A DNA stretch of 64,000 bases. Source: Spirosoma terrae (GTDB lineage: Bacteria > Bacteroidota > Bacteroidia > Cytophagales > Spirosomataceae). Location of the stretch: NCBI RefSeq assembly GCF_010435915.1, contig NZ_JAAFZH010000004.1, forward strand, positions 496,001 through 560,000, written 5' to 3'. The position numbers and the translations under genes are program-made. Positions 50,025-58,145 of this stretch are shown piece after piece. Numbering within the stretch: the stretch's first letter is position 1; each line of letters opens with the position of its first letter. Under the pieces are notes generated by a model, which saw nothing but the letters and a program-made list of their open reading frames with translations, did not search any database and had not been told where the DNA came from.

Positions 50025-50456
50025 TTACCAGTGAACTGTCCCACAAGCAGCACAGGTCTTATTGGACAATGAGCCAGTAGTGAACGCGTGGTACTTATTA
50101 GCCAGATCAGGCTGGACTATCTTTAGGCCATCATCCATTGATATTACAACTCCATTCATAATTGTCTGACCGATGGGGTTGTGGTTTGGGTCTTTAGACA
50201 CCAAGTTCCTTCGGTTTTGATCATCATACTCGACAATTGCATTTTTGTAACCATCCTCAACTTGATGCACGTAACTGGAGGCTAATCGATCAGTAAATAC
50301 AGATACTGGAGTGGGACTGTTGACTTGGTTTGGAAGCTGAGTGTGTTTCTTATACTTTCTCCGTTGGTTTTTGTGGCCTAACGGGTTGTTAGATGGCATT
50401 GTGATACTTCCACTCGGATCACATGGTTGGCAATAATAAGTGTATTGGGTTAACAT
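50025..50456 (-). CDS. Zinc-motif protein, opposite to its neighbours
   Basis: 143 residues. CxxC pairs lie at both ends, YYCQPCDPSG near residue 8 and CAACGTVHW at the C-terminus, and could form one zinc site. The middle is basic then polar, with GQTIMNGVVISMDDGLKIVQ. It is a lone leftward gene among rightward early genes, so it probably has its own promoter and may be a lysogenically expressed accessory gene. No family recognised. Confidence 0.5.
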   Translation of the reverse strand: MLTQYTYYCQPCDPSGSITMPSNNPLGHKNQRRKYKKHTQLPNQVNSPTPVSVFTDRLASSYVHQVEDGYKNAIVEYDDQNRRNLVSKDPNHNPIGQTIMNGVVISMDDGLKIVQPDLANKYHAFTTGSLSNKTCAACGTVHW

Positions 50457-50495
50457 ATTTAAGTTGTTTTACAAGTATACATATACACAACACAA

Positions 50496-50708
50496 ATGAA
50501 CATATATTCGTTCTTAAAATCGGGTACCATACGGGCCAGACTATTTCGGTTAAGAACCTGGTGGAGAGCCAATTATCTTAACTATCGGTTGTGGCGGGTA
50601 ACCTACCCAGACGGTAACAGAACCACGCTATTACATTACCGGGAAGCCGAAGGATGTCAGGGTGTATTTGGTGGGAAAATCTGGATTGATTATACTGCCG
50701 ATTACTGA
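50496..50708 (+). CDS. Small basic early protein
   Basis: 70 residues, arginine- and tryptophan-rich (FRLRTWWRANYLNYRLWRVT), then a short beta part. Starts 39 bp from the divergent zinc-motif gene. Function unknown. Confidence 0.45.
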   Translation: MNIYSFLKSGTIRARLFRLRTWWRANYLNYRLWRVTYPDGNRTTLLHYREAEGCQGVFGGKIWIDYTADY

Positions 50709-50759
50709 GCAGATTCAATAAATTTGCCAGCTTCAACCCCTAATTAAATAAGCTATACC

Positions 50760-51152
50760 ATGGATGCAACGCATGCCTTTGTCCAGGATCTTCAGCAACT
50801 AGTCAGTACTAATCCGAATATATCCGTAACGGATGTTAATCGGCTGGCTGCTGTACACAGCCTATCCGATCCCCTAGGACTCAGTGATTTATCGGCCCCG
50901 TTGGCATCCAAAATCGAGGATTTTCAGCTGTTGACAGTCAATGACTTAAAGGAAAAGGATAAAGTAAAGGCTTACATTGCTGATTATAATAAACTCCTGA
51001 AAAAGTGGTTGTTGCGTCGACATCGAGATGGTGACGGTAAGGTAATCGAAAAAGGAAACGGCCACGTAGTGATTCGGGTAGGTGAAAGCCCAGCGAGGTT
51101 TTACAACTATGAACCAGACAGTACATTGGTGGCCCTGTTCCAAAAAGGTTAA
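50760..51152 (+). CDS. Early protein, unknown function
   Basis: 130 residues. Helical N-terminal two-thirds (HAFVQDLQQLVSTNPNISVT, LKEKDKVKAYIADYNKLLKK) and a C-terminal beta part. Its 3' end overlaps the convergent umuC gene by 4 bp. No family recognised. Confidence 0.5.
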   Translation: MDATHAFVQDLQQLVSTNPNISVTDVNRLAAVHSLSDPLGLSDLSAPLASKIEDFQLLTVNDLKEKDKVKAYIADYNKLLKKWLLRRHRDGDGKVIEKGNGHVVIRVGESPARFYNYEPDSTLVALFQKG

Positions 51153-52405
51153 GTAGCCCGTATTACATCCTCTATCCGGGTGGTATATCGCTTGGTGAGT
51201 AACTGCCGTTTAGGTTTCCAGTTCTGTTTGAATCCCTGAATGGCAAGTCTGACCTTATCCCGCCCATATTTACCATTGAGTTGATCCATCACATTACTAA
51301 GCTGTTTCATTCGCGGATCCGGTTGTTCGGTATACAGGGCCATCTGGTGGAAATCATCCGGGACAAACCCGGACAATAGTACACCCACCTTTTTAAAATG
51401 GTAGCCGTCCTGATAGATAGACTGTAACACCGAATCGGCATACTGAATCAGCTCGGAGGTAGCACTACTGGCATGGGGTAAAGAGACTGTCCTGGTCTGG
51501 AAATACTGAGGTACTTTTGGATTGAACCGGTTGGTATGTAGAAACACGGTAATCAAATTGGCGGCTGAGTACTGCCTACGTAGTTTCTCGGCACAGCGGG
51601 CTACATGAGTTGCCAGGGCCTCCTGGATCGTTGGTAGATCGGGAATAGCTTCCCCAAAACTGGGCGCCGAGCCAATTGACTTCTTGGGAGATGGTGAGAG
51701 ATCCAGATCCCGACGGAAATTACCCCGGAGTTCATCGACCAGCCTCAACCCATCGATGGTCATGTGTTTCTGGATCCATACATCATGGACCTGAGTCAGT
51801 TCTAGTGCCGTCTTGATGTTGTTCCGTTTGAGAAGCTGGTTAAACTGGTAACCAATGCCCCAGACATCCTCACAAGGAAAATCAGCTAAGGCAGCCTGAA
51901 TCTGTGCCAGCTCGGACAGGTACAAAACACCATCCATACTGGGTGTCTGCTTGGCAATCCGATTGGCTACTTTAGCCAATGTTTTATTGGGACCCACACC
52001 GATCGATATAGGAATACCAGTCCAGGCCTTCAGTGTTCGTTGAAGGGAATGACACCGGGATACAACGTCATCAAAACCAGTTAAATCCAGGAAAGCCTCA
52101 TCGATGGAATAAACCTCCATAACCGGAACAAACCGATTCAATAACCGCATAATCCGGGCCGACATGTCCCCATACAACTCATAATTACTGCTCAAAACGT
52201 GCACCCCTTTGGACTTAACCAGCTCTTTATAGTGATGGATGGGCTCCCCCATTTTGATCTTCAGAGCCTTACTTTCATTCGAGCGGGCCACGATACAGCC
52301 ATCGTTATTGGAGAGCACAACCACGGGTTTCCCTTCCAAAGCCGGGTTAAATACCCGTTCACAGCTTGCGTAGAAATTGTTACAGTCAGCGATTCCAATC
52401 ACCAT
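51149..52405 (-). CDS. umuC: DNA polymerase V catalytic subunit UmuC
   Basis: 418 residues from the ATG at 52405 (20 bp inside umuD); a further 26 upstream codons are open but lie within umuD. Y-family palm: MVIGIADCNNFYASCERVFN with catalytic Asp7, YSIDEAFLDLTG with the second acidic pair, and ISIGVGPNKTLAKVANRIAK. The thumb/little-finger part and the C-terminal UmuC domain (KQNWKPKRQLLTKRYTTRIE) are intact. It performs error-prone translesion synthesis. Leftward within the rightward early genes and paired with umuD, as in many phages and plasmids. Confidence 0.9.
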   Translation of the reverse strand: MVIGIADCNNFYASCERVFNPALEGKPVVVLSNNDGCIVARSNESKALKIKMGEPIHHYKELVKSKGVHVLSSNYELYGDMSARIMRLLNRFVPVMEVYSIDEAFLDLTGFDDVVSRCHSLQRTLKAWTGIPISIGVGPNKTLAKVANRIAKQTPSMDGVLYLSELAQIQAALADFPCEDVWGIGYQFNQLLKRNNIKTALELTQVHDVWIQKHMTIDGLRLVDELRGNFRRDLDLSPSPKKSIGSAPSFGEAIPDLPTIQEALATHVARCAEKLRRQYSAANLITVFLHTNRFNPKVPQYFQTRTVSLPHASSATSELIQYADSVLQSIYQDGYHFKKVGVLLSGFVPDDFHQMALYTEQPDPRMKQLSNVMDQLNGKYGRDKVRLAIQGFKQNWKPKRQLLTKRYTTRIEDVIRAT

Positions 52406-52877
52406 ATATCGGGTATTTTGGAGGTTCGAAGAAGAAAAATGTAACCTTGCCAAACAGCCAGTAATCCTCTCCCTCATGGACAATGATGGGTGCGTAATTG
52501 GGATTAGCCGGATGGAGAATCAGTAAGGATTCACTTACAATTTGTACCCGTTTAACAGTAAAACCACCATTAACCCAGGCAACAATCATATCCCCATTTT
52601 CCGGTATGAGCCCTTTATCCACAATCAACCATCCACCCGGAACGATGTGTTCCTCAATCATGGAGTCGGACTCTACGTAAACAAAATAGGTTAAGTCCTT
52701 GTCCCTAATAACAAGCTCATTAAGGTCAATTACCTGTTCGATGTAAGAATCGGCCGGATTGGGGAAGCCAGCTGCCACATGCCCCATGAATAAGGGAATG
52801 GCAATCCTGGTGTCCGTATTCACCCGGTAGAATGAAGTGACTGGTATACAGTCCTTTATTGGTATTGAATGCCGCAT
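52386..52877 (-). CDS. umuD: UmuD-like S24 peptidase
   Basis: 163 residues. Self-cleavage site Ala36-Gly37 in GHVAAGFPNP, nucleophile Ser72 in VESDSMIEEH, general base Lys109 in GGFTVKRVQI, all correctly spaced for UmuD. After RecA-stimulated cleavage UmuD' joins UmuC. The 20-bp overlap with umuC indicates coupling. An inverted repeat at 52899-52915 is a candidate SOS operator. Confidence 0.85.
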   Translation of the reverse strand: MRHSIPIKDCIPVTSFYRVNTDTRIAIPLFMGHVAAGFPNPADSYIEQVIDLNELVIRDKDLTYFVYVESDSMIEEHIVPGGWLIVDKGLIPENGDMIVAWVNGGFTVKRVQIVSESLLILHPANPNYAPIIVHEGEDYWLFGKVTFFFFEPPKYPIYGDWNR

Positions 52878-52898
52878 CTCGGTTTCTTTTTGGGCTTA

Positions 52899-52915
52899 AC
52901 ATACGAAATATATGT
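52899..52915. promoter_or_regulatory. Inverted repeat upstream of umuD
   Basis: ACATA-CGAAATA-TATGT, 22 bp before the umuD ATG, in the AT-rich 110-bp gap to the divergent gene at 52988. Position suits a LexA or phage-repressor operator controlling umuDC. No Bacteroidota SOS-box consensus is assumed. Confidence 0.35.
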
Positions 52916-52987
52916 CAACTACAATACAAACAAACCAAAAATATGTTTTAGTTTAAATATATTTTTGGCCCCAAACCGATTTTTAGT

Positions 52988-53341
52988 ATGTTTCTACCCC
53001 TCAAAGGTGACCTTAAAACGTTTAGCTGCTGGGCCGTTTTGTTCTACGGTCCCGCTGGAAATGAAATCATTCTGTTACGGGATAAGCCAGACACAAGTAA
53101 TAATATGTTCTTCTTTGTTCAGGAGAATAACTGTCTGGGCCGGCTGTCCATCCGGGGATTCAATGCCCTCTTTAAAGCTAATTTACCAACCGCTCCAGAA
53201 TTAGTGAAGGACTCTACTTGGAAGATCGACATACTGTTCGGCCGAAACCGGAGTACACTTACCCAACCGGTTCAAATCGAGCTGGAATGGTTCTTTGATG
53301 AAGATGGTAACCTAGTTAACTTCTTACCCGATATAGGATGA
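52988..53341 (+). CDS. Early protein, unknown function
   Basis: 117 residues, beta-rich (FSCWAVLFYGPAGNEIILLR, then TQPVQIELEWFFDEDGNLVN). Starts the rightward run after umuDC and overlaps the next start (ATGA). No family recognised. Confidence 0.5.
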   Translation: MFLPLKGDLKTFSCWAVLFYGPAGNEIILLRDKPDTSNNMFFFVQENNCLGRLSIRGFNALFKANLPTAPELVKDSTWKIDILFGRNRSTLTQPVQIELEWFFDEDGNLVNFLPDIG

Positions 53342-53658
53342 ACCAATCACTACAACCTAACCCATTTGCTAACGGTATACCCGAGCTGGTAGAAGAGCCA
53401 GTTACGCTAATTGATCCAGCTGGGTTCGAAGTAGGAGTCATTCAGAATAACCTCCAGTTTGCTTTTGTCCGGGCTGAGATCCGGTCCTATGGATTAAAAG
53501 GGTACTCCGTTGTATTTCGTGGAGACTCCTACCCTATTGAACAGAATGGACGTGGTCTGTTTCCTAACGAGATGTTCGGTCTTTGGGGATGCCTACTCGA
53601 TACATTAATCAAACCAGCCGGACCTATGCCGGATTTAACACCTTACCTTAAACGATGA
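53338..53658 (+). CDS. Early protein, unknown function
   Basis: 106 residues: disordered start, then a compact beta domain (YGLKGYSVVFRGDSYPIEQN) and a hydrophobic helical end. Coupled by ATGA overlaps at both ends to its neighbours. No family recognised. Confidence 0.5.
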   Translation: MNQSLQPNPFANGIPELVEEPVTLIDPAGFEVGVIQNNLQFAFVRAEIRSYGLKGYSVVFRGDSYPIEQNGRGLFPNEMFGLWGCLLDTLIKPAGPMPDLTPYLKR

Positions 53659-54077
53659 GCACTTTCAGTATACCACACCAACCAGACATATACCTGGATG
53701 GTATAAAACTGGATAACACCAAAGAATTCGAAATGATATTCATCAAACCGGAATACCCCTTTGGTGTAAATGCTGTTATCCACTATTCTGACCGGTTAAA
53801 AACCTTTCGGAATGGAGTCATAGATACCCTGCACAATTTGAGTGAGCTGCATTTCTGGTACAATTTCAGACCCGACCAGATAGAACGAATAGAAAATCAA
53901 CAGATTACATACGGACCAGAAACTGCATTTGAATCAAATTTCCATTCTACAGGAACTATTATGTACAATGGCTACATCTCGAAGATCGAGATGACATCAG
54001 CCAGTGGTTATTACTCGGGCAAGTGTATGGTTCGTACAGTCATAAATCAAGGATACCATGGAGTTTCTGCTGGTTGA
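53655..54077 (+). CDS. Early protein, unknown function
   Basis: 140 residues, beta-rich, aromatic (LHNLSELHFWYNFRPDQIER, SKIEMTSASGYYSGKCMVRT). Coupled upstream by ATGA and overlapping the next gene by 20 bp. No family recognised. Confidence 0.5.
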   Translation: MSTFSIPHQPDIYLDGIKLDNTKEFEMIFIKPEYPFGVNAVIHYSDRLKTFRNGVIDTLHNLSELHFWYNFRPDQIERIENQQITYGPETAFESNFHSTGTIMYNGYISKIEMTSASGYYSGKCMVRTVINQGYHGVSAG

Positions 54078-54240
54078 AAATCGATTTATACCAGGAATCA
54101 ACCGACGAGTGGTGATCCAAGTTGGGAACCAGGTACGAACCCGACACCACTGGTTCCGTCTGGAGCATTTTCTGGAAGTAAACAAAATCATTCACCAAAG
54201 ACCATTGGACCACTCTTATGACAACCGCACAACGTTATAA
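54058..54240 (+). CDS. Small basic early protein
   Basis: 60 residues, arginine/histidine-rich (GNQVRTRHHWFRLEHFLEVN). It overlaps both neighbours by about 20 bp. Function unknown. Confidence 0.4.
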   Translation: MEFLLVENRFIPGINRRVVIQVGNQVRTRHHWFRLEHFLEVNKIIHQRPLDHSYDNRTTL

Positions 54241-54421
54241 ATTCTGGGGCAACGTGTTCCAGATTGGATTCCGCCTTGCCAAGCGAAACAAGTCCTTCCG
54301 GTGTATTTACGAACGAGATTCGGAAGAATACCGATGGTTTCGTGCGGGATACATTAGTTGTATCTGGATTCGAAGGCCCCTGACCAGTAGGTATATGGAG
54401 CAGTTACTACCGCTCATTTGA
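54218..54421 (+). CDS. Small basic early protein
   Basis: 67 residues: KFWGNVFQIGFRLAKRNKSF, then a 'dSeeyrWFRaGYIS' segment (residues 30-44). Last gene before the terminator at 54443. Function unknown. Confidence 0.45.
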   Translation: MTTAQRYKFWGNVFQIGFRLAKRNKSFRCIYERDSEEYRWFRAGYISCIWIRRPLTSRYMEQLLPLI

Positions 54422-54442
54422 TTCAACATACTTAAAAAGACA

Positions 54443-54477
54443 AACCCCCGCCCGGAGCATCCAGGTGGGGGTTTTTT
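54443..54477 (+). terminator. Intrinsic terminator
   Basis: AACCCCC (54443-54449) pairs with GGGGGTT (54467-54473), followed by a T-run to 54477. Ends the 52988-54421 gene block. Confidence 0.8.
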
Positions 54478-54531
54478 ATTGCCATTTCGGAAGGTCCGGA
54501 ATGGAGTTCACCACAATAACGCACTGTTAGC

Positions 54532-54723
54532 ATGAAACTCGTCACCGTTCCATGGGCTCGTATGGGAATAACCTATTACGGCTTGTCCATTTTGAGCTGT
54601 TTTAAGGTCTTTTGGCCACTTAACCAGTTTCACCTGATTTCTTCCTGTTCAGTCATCCTGGTAGGTGGCTACTGGCTGGTTTTTCTATACCGGCGAATCC
54701 GAATAAAACCAGCCTTTAAGTAA
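54532..54723 (+). CDS. Small two-span membrane protein
   Basis: 63 residues with two hydrophobic segments (about 14-28 and 36-53, SSCSVILVGGYWLVFLYRR) and a basic end. Function unknown; membrane topology is the only clue. Confidence 0.4.
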   Translation: MKLVTVPWARMGITYYGLSILSCFKVFWPLNQFHLISSCSVILVGGYWLVFLYRRIRIKPAFK

Positions 54724-55222
54724 GGGGAGGACCGGGTATGTAACAATTATATACCTGATAAGACCCTGAAAAAACCTGTAGACCCGGCCCCCTTTTCCCG
54801 TCTCGACAGTAAAGTAACGGTTTTTTAGTGGATATAGGCTACTGGTAATACAAAAAATCCCCCTAAACTGATTAAACGGGCTTATTTCCAAATCCCTACC
54901 GTGTTTGTGGTAGTAAGCCGGTTTTTAGACGATGGGTAATCATTGAGGTCACCGCTATCCTACCTGTAAACGGACAGCAAACCCATAAAACCATTTCTGC
55001 CTTATGTGTACGATCAATGGAGTTATCGTGGTCCTAAGCACCGGAGAAGATGAATACCAAACCGATTGGACAACTATCAAATAACCTGTCTTTATCGACT
55101 TTTAAACTGGATTATCCAGTTTTAAGGTAATTTTTATGATTTTCCGGTTTGTTTATTGTTTTTAATCAAATTTTTAACTTGTTTCGGGTGTTCAAAACCA
55201 AACCGCTATAATCTAAAGTCAA
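54724..55222. other. Largely non-coding region with a strong palindrome
   Basis: 499 bp. It holds a possible 26-codon ORF (55004-55084, starting MCTINGVIVV) and the palindrome AAACTGGAT-T-ATCCAGTTT at 55104-55122, 101 bp before the next gene. That palindrome contains the AACTGGAT motif found twice near 47.88 kb. Sequence after it is AT-rich and promoter-like, but no exact TAnnTTTG box is seen. Confidence 0.4.
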
Positions 55223-55888
55223 ATGAACACCACCGAGACGTTCAACCCATTAAATCCAATGTCTTTTTCAAACATTATCGCAAAGGCTTCTCAGACAGTT
55301 AAGAAGTATATCAAAGTTCGGTGGATCTCGGCCACCACGGTTTGGGTTCACAACCGCCGTATTGATTTAACCCGGTTAACCTACTGTCCAAACTGGACAA
55401 CTCGGGATTCAGCCGGTGAAGCCTTCAACTTCGTGGCTGGGCTGCGGGAAGAACAGGCTGAAAAGGTTACCGTACTGGATTCCCGGATCAATGAGATCGA
55501 CAACCAGATTGCCACACTCACCCTACTCCGGGAAGAGTCAGCCCGCCAACGGGTTCAGGCTAAAGCCAAGGAGGATACGTTGATCAACGTACTGGATAAG
55601 ATCAAGGTGGTTATGGAAGAAGTTGAGCCAAAGACCTGGGTGGGCAATTCGGTGACCAATGAATACGTTGAGGTCCCCAATATCGACCTGGAGGATTATC
55701 TGGCGGATAATTCCAGCTTGTCAGTAGTGGACACAGTACTATTCCGAAATGTTAATAACGGGAAGACTAAATCATTCCCAGCGGCCCTAAAGGACCGGTT
55801 TGTGATAGAAAATCTGGATTGGCAGCTGGTCAAAACCATGGTGGTAGAAATGCCGAACCTGCCAATGAAGGCCGTACTGGCCGCCTAA
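55223..55888 (+). CDS. Early protein with central coiled coil
   Basis: 221 residues. Residues 1-65 are basic, with KYIKVRWISATTVWVHNRRI; 70-130 form a coiled coil (VTVLDSRINEIDNQIATLTL); the rest is mixed. It stands alone between a palindromic operator-like site and a terminator, so it is probably regulated separately. GC-richer codons resemble the 46236 gene, suggesting high expression. No family recognised. Confidence 0.55.
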   Translation: MNTTETFNPLNPMSFSNIIAKASQTVKKYIKVRWISATTVWVHNRRIDLTRLTYCPNWTTRDSAGEAFNFVAGLREEQAEKVTVLDSRINEIDNQIATLTLLREESARQRVQAKAKEDTLINVLDKIKVVMEEVEPKTWVGNSVTNEYVEVPNIDLEDYLADNSSLSVVDTVLFRNVNNGKTKSFPAALKDRFVIENLDWQLVKTMVVEMPNLPMKAVLAA

Positions 55889-55943
55889 AATCTCACGGGC
55901 ATGTTACGCCCAAGAGGGTTATTTAGAGGAACTTAAGGAGGAA

Positions 55944-55977
55944 ACCCGTACTGGCCATGATCTGGTACGGGTTTTTT
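55944..55977 (+). terminator. Intrinsic terminator
   Basis: ACCCGTAC (55944-55951) pairs with GTACGGGT around a 13-base loop and is followed by TTTTTT. Confidence 0.75.
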
Positions 55978-56008
55978 GTAAACTATCCATATTGAAACGG
56001 CTATAGTC

Positions 56009-56524
56009 ATGGAAACAACTGAACCAAATAAGGCCTATTTATTTTTAGATTTCGACGGCGTCTTGAATCACGAATTGTTCCATAATGAGTGGTACGAGAA
56101 ACTAGCAAATTGGCCAATTGATCAACCAAAGCCGGTAAAACCAGAGTTCTGTCCCAGGGCTATTCAGAGTCTCAACGACTTATGTGAACAGTTCACACAC
56201 TTATCTATTGTGATTAGTTCGGTTTGGCGGGCTCATGGGGCGGATAGATGTTTAGAAATTCTGACATCCTCAGGATTCAGTTACCCCGAACGGGTAATTG
56301 ACCGTACACCCCTCAGCCGGCACCGAGTGCGAGGTGTTGAAGTGTTGGATTGGCTCAAGCAAAACACCGAATACGGAACCAAACCAGTGGACTACGTTAT
56401 CCTGGATGATGATTCAGATTTCCTGATCTGGCAGTCCCATCGGTTTATTCATGTGGACCCCTATTCGGGTCTCAATCACAACCATGTATACAAAATAGGT
56501 CGAATACTAAACCGGTTGATTTAA
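56009..56524 (+). CDS. HAD-family phosphatase-like protein (HAD_SAK type)
   Basis: 171 residues. HAD motif I LFLDFDGVLN with Asp14 and Asp16, motif II in IVISSVWR (67-74), a RGVEVLDWL helix and motif IV YVILDDDSD (129-137). This set matches the HAD domain seen in Swiss-army-knife RNA-repair proteins and stand-alone in phages. Substrate is unknown; nucleic-acid end 3'- or 5'-phosphate removal is known for relatives. First of a long run of coupled small genes. Confidence 0.7.
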   Translation: METTEPNKAYLFLDFDGVLNHELFHNEWYEKLANWPIDQPKPVKPEFCPRAIQSLNDLCEQFTHLSIVISSVWRAHGADRCLEILTSSGFSYPERVIDRTPLSRHRVRGVEVLDWLKQNTEYGTKPVDYVILDDDSDFLIWQSHRFIHVDPYSGLNHNHVYKIGRILNRLI

Positions 56525-56859
56525 TGGAAAATCAAGTAAAGTTGAACTTTCCAGTTCTCACTCAGGACCTTCTGAATAGGATCCTGGCCGATAATGGGAT
56601 GAACTCGGTTGTTGAGGATCATTTCCGGGAAGTTGTTCGGGATGAATCAGGCAAACAGATTTTGACTGGTCCTAAAGTGGATCAGGTTGAAGCCTGTTTA
56701 ACTCAATTCTTCAACGAATGCCCGGACCTAAATACAAACGATGTACTGGAGGACATATCCACCGGGGAGGAATCGGAAATAGATGAGGCATACGGTCATA
56801 TCAAGGCCTACAAACCTCTCAAAGAGGCCCTTGTTGCCTGGTTTGACGAACTAATATGA
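56524..56859 (+). CDS. Acidic early protein
   Basis: 111 residues, helical and acidic (TQFFNECPDLNTNDVLEDIS, TGEESEIDEAYGHIKAYKPL). Acidity and size are compatible with a DNA-mimic or inhibitor, but that is speculation. Overlaps both neighbours by 1-4 bp. Confidence 0.45.
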   Translation: MENQVKLNFPVLTQDLLNRILADNGMNSVVEDHFREVVRDESGKQILTGPKVDQVEACLTQFFNECPDLNTNDVLEDISTGEESEIDEAYGHIKAYKPLKEALVAWFDELI

Positions 56860-57299
56860 AATCTCCAATAAACCATTATTCACCAACTGTACGGAGCTGG
56901 CTCTACTGGAATCGGATTTCTAGGTTACTGGTCGAGATAGACGAACTAGACCGCCAGAAAGCTGAACTCCTTACGATTGGCCCTGCTGTCAAGCAGAACA
57001 ATGCCCGCTGGGTTACGGCTCTTCAATTAGTATCCACTAACCTCGTGGATCTACCAGGAAATCATTCATTTCAACAGGCATGGAACGGAATAAGAGGCCA
57101 CGTATCGATAGGCGAATACACTCCCTACAAGACCTATCAACAATCATTAGACCGGATCAACCGGTTGAAGTCGAAAAAGTCGTCCAAAATCGAGCGATAC
57201 AGACGATTCCTCAAGTCAATCCAAAATCCGATCTCCGTAGTCCCAACGCCGACATCTGCCGGGTCGACCTCGGGCGAACGTACTGGAAACGGTGGTTAG
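56856..57299 (+). CDS. Helical early protein overlapping the next gene
   Basis: 147 residues. Helical and basic through about residue 122 (SLDRINRLKSKKSSKIERYR), then a low-complexity tail (TPTSAGSTSGERTGNGG). The last 220 bp also encode, in the -1 frame, the start of the next gene. Either two genes overlap strongly or the frames are joined by frameshifting. ATGA coupling to the preceding gene. Confidence 0.45.
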   Translation: MKSPINHYSPTVRSWLYWNRISRLLVEIDELDRQKAELLTIGPAVKQNNARWVTALQLVSTNLVDLPGNHSFQQAWNGIRGHVSIGEYTPYKTYQQSLDRINRLKSKKSSKIERYRRFLKSIQNPISVVPTPTSAGSTSGERTGNGG

Positions 57300-57457
57300 A
57301 GTCGAAAGGATTTATCTACCTCTATACATTAACATCCACTCGATTCTGTGGCCGGCCCTACGACGTATATGAGGCACCGTCAGGAGTCCGGGTATTTGAA
57401 GTGATGACCAATTTGTACTGGGATCGAACCACTTTATGCGATGTTAAAGCTGCTTGA
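57080..57457 (+). CDS. Early protein in overlapping frame
   Basis: 125 residues. The part after the overlap (RTYWKRWLESKGFIYLYTLT, RPYDVYEAPSGVRVFEVMTN) looks like real coding sequence; the first 73 residues lie within the preceding gene in another frame. No recognised family. The end overlaps the next start by 17 bp. Confidence 0.45.
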   Translation: MERNKRPRIDRRIHSLQDLSTIIRPDQPVEVEKVVQNRAIQTIPQVNPKSDLRSPNADICRVDLGRTYWKRWLESKGFIYLYTLTSTRFCGRPYDVYEAPSGVRVFEVMTNLYWDRTTLCDVKAA

Positions 57458-57752
57458 TACACTGGAGGAATTTCTGATTCATTGTCAGGAGAATCAAATC
57501 AATCCTCGGTATGCCCTATACTGTTTGAATCAGGGTATAGAGGATCCAGAAAACATGAAACGGATAGACCAGAAACGTTATCTGGGTGGCCACATGCTGG
57601 GTTATATCCTGTGGAACTCAGCCCGCGTTTCAAACTGGCAGTGCACCTTCCCGGAAAAGGATCGGTATTTACATCAGGTAAATACTATGCCCGAACAATA
57701 CAACAAATGGCTTTATGACTATGTGGGAAACAACAAACGAGAAACCATCTGA
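57441..57752 (+). CDS. Early protein, unknown function
   Basis: 103 residues, helical (LLDTLEEFLIHCQENQINPR), with a WQCTFPEKDRYLHQV segment. Overlaps neighbours on both sides. No family recognised. Confidence 0.45.
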   Translation: MLKLLDTLEEFLIHCQENQINPRYALYCLNQGIEDPENMKRIDQKRYLGGHMLGYILWNSARVSNWQCTFPEKDRYLHQVNTMPEQYNKWLYDYVGNNKRETI

Positions 57753-58143
57753 ACGGATACAATTTGCCCTTGATGCCTTAATTAAGGCCGAACAACCGGG
57801 TAGTTGTGTCACCCCTCGTATGGGTACCTGGTTTTACACTCCAGATGATTCGAATCATTGCTTTGCCTGTCTAGGTGGAATGGCCGCCCTAGAAAAAACT
57901 GGTTTAACTGTTCAGGAACATGTTCGGTTTAGGGAACAGTTTTACAATGAGCTGCATGTATATGAAGATACTTTGGATGATGCCCGAGATGGAAACCTAG
58001 AGGAAATGTTCGCTAAAATGGGATTATCCCGAAAAATTGGGGTAAAATTCGACCGCGAATTGGTCCAATATTGGGAGGATCCAGAGCAATTTAAGACCGA
58101 TCTTCGGACACTCATTTCAGATCTCCAGTCTGCTGGTTATTAA
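57715..58143 (+). CDS. Early protein, unknown function
   Basis: 142 residues (or 140 from the ATG at 57721). RIQFALDALIKAEQPGSCVT, then NHCFACLGGMAALEKTGLTV, with a Cys/His cluster (HCFAC), and an acidic helical C-terminus. This architecture occurs in small phage hypothetical proteins, but I cannot name a family. Confidence 0.5.
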   Translation: MTMWETTNEKPSERIQFALDALIKAEQPGSCVTPRMGTWFYTPDDSNHCFACLGGMAALEKTGLTVQEHVRFREQFYNELHVYEDTLDDARDGNLEEMFAKMGLSRKIGVKFDRELVQYWEDPEQFKTDLRTLISDLQSAGY

Positions 58144-58145
58144 TT

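Noticed and set aside
57482..57718. A 78-codon frame inside the 57441-57752 gene
   Set aside because: The overlapping frame has better composition and is coupled to both neighbours.
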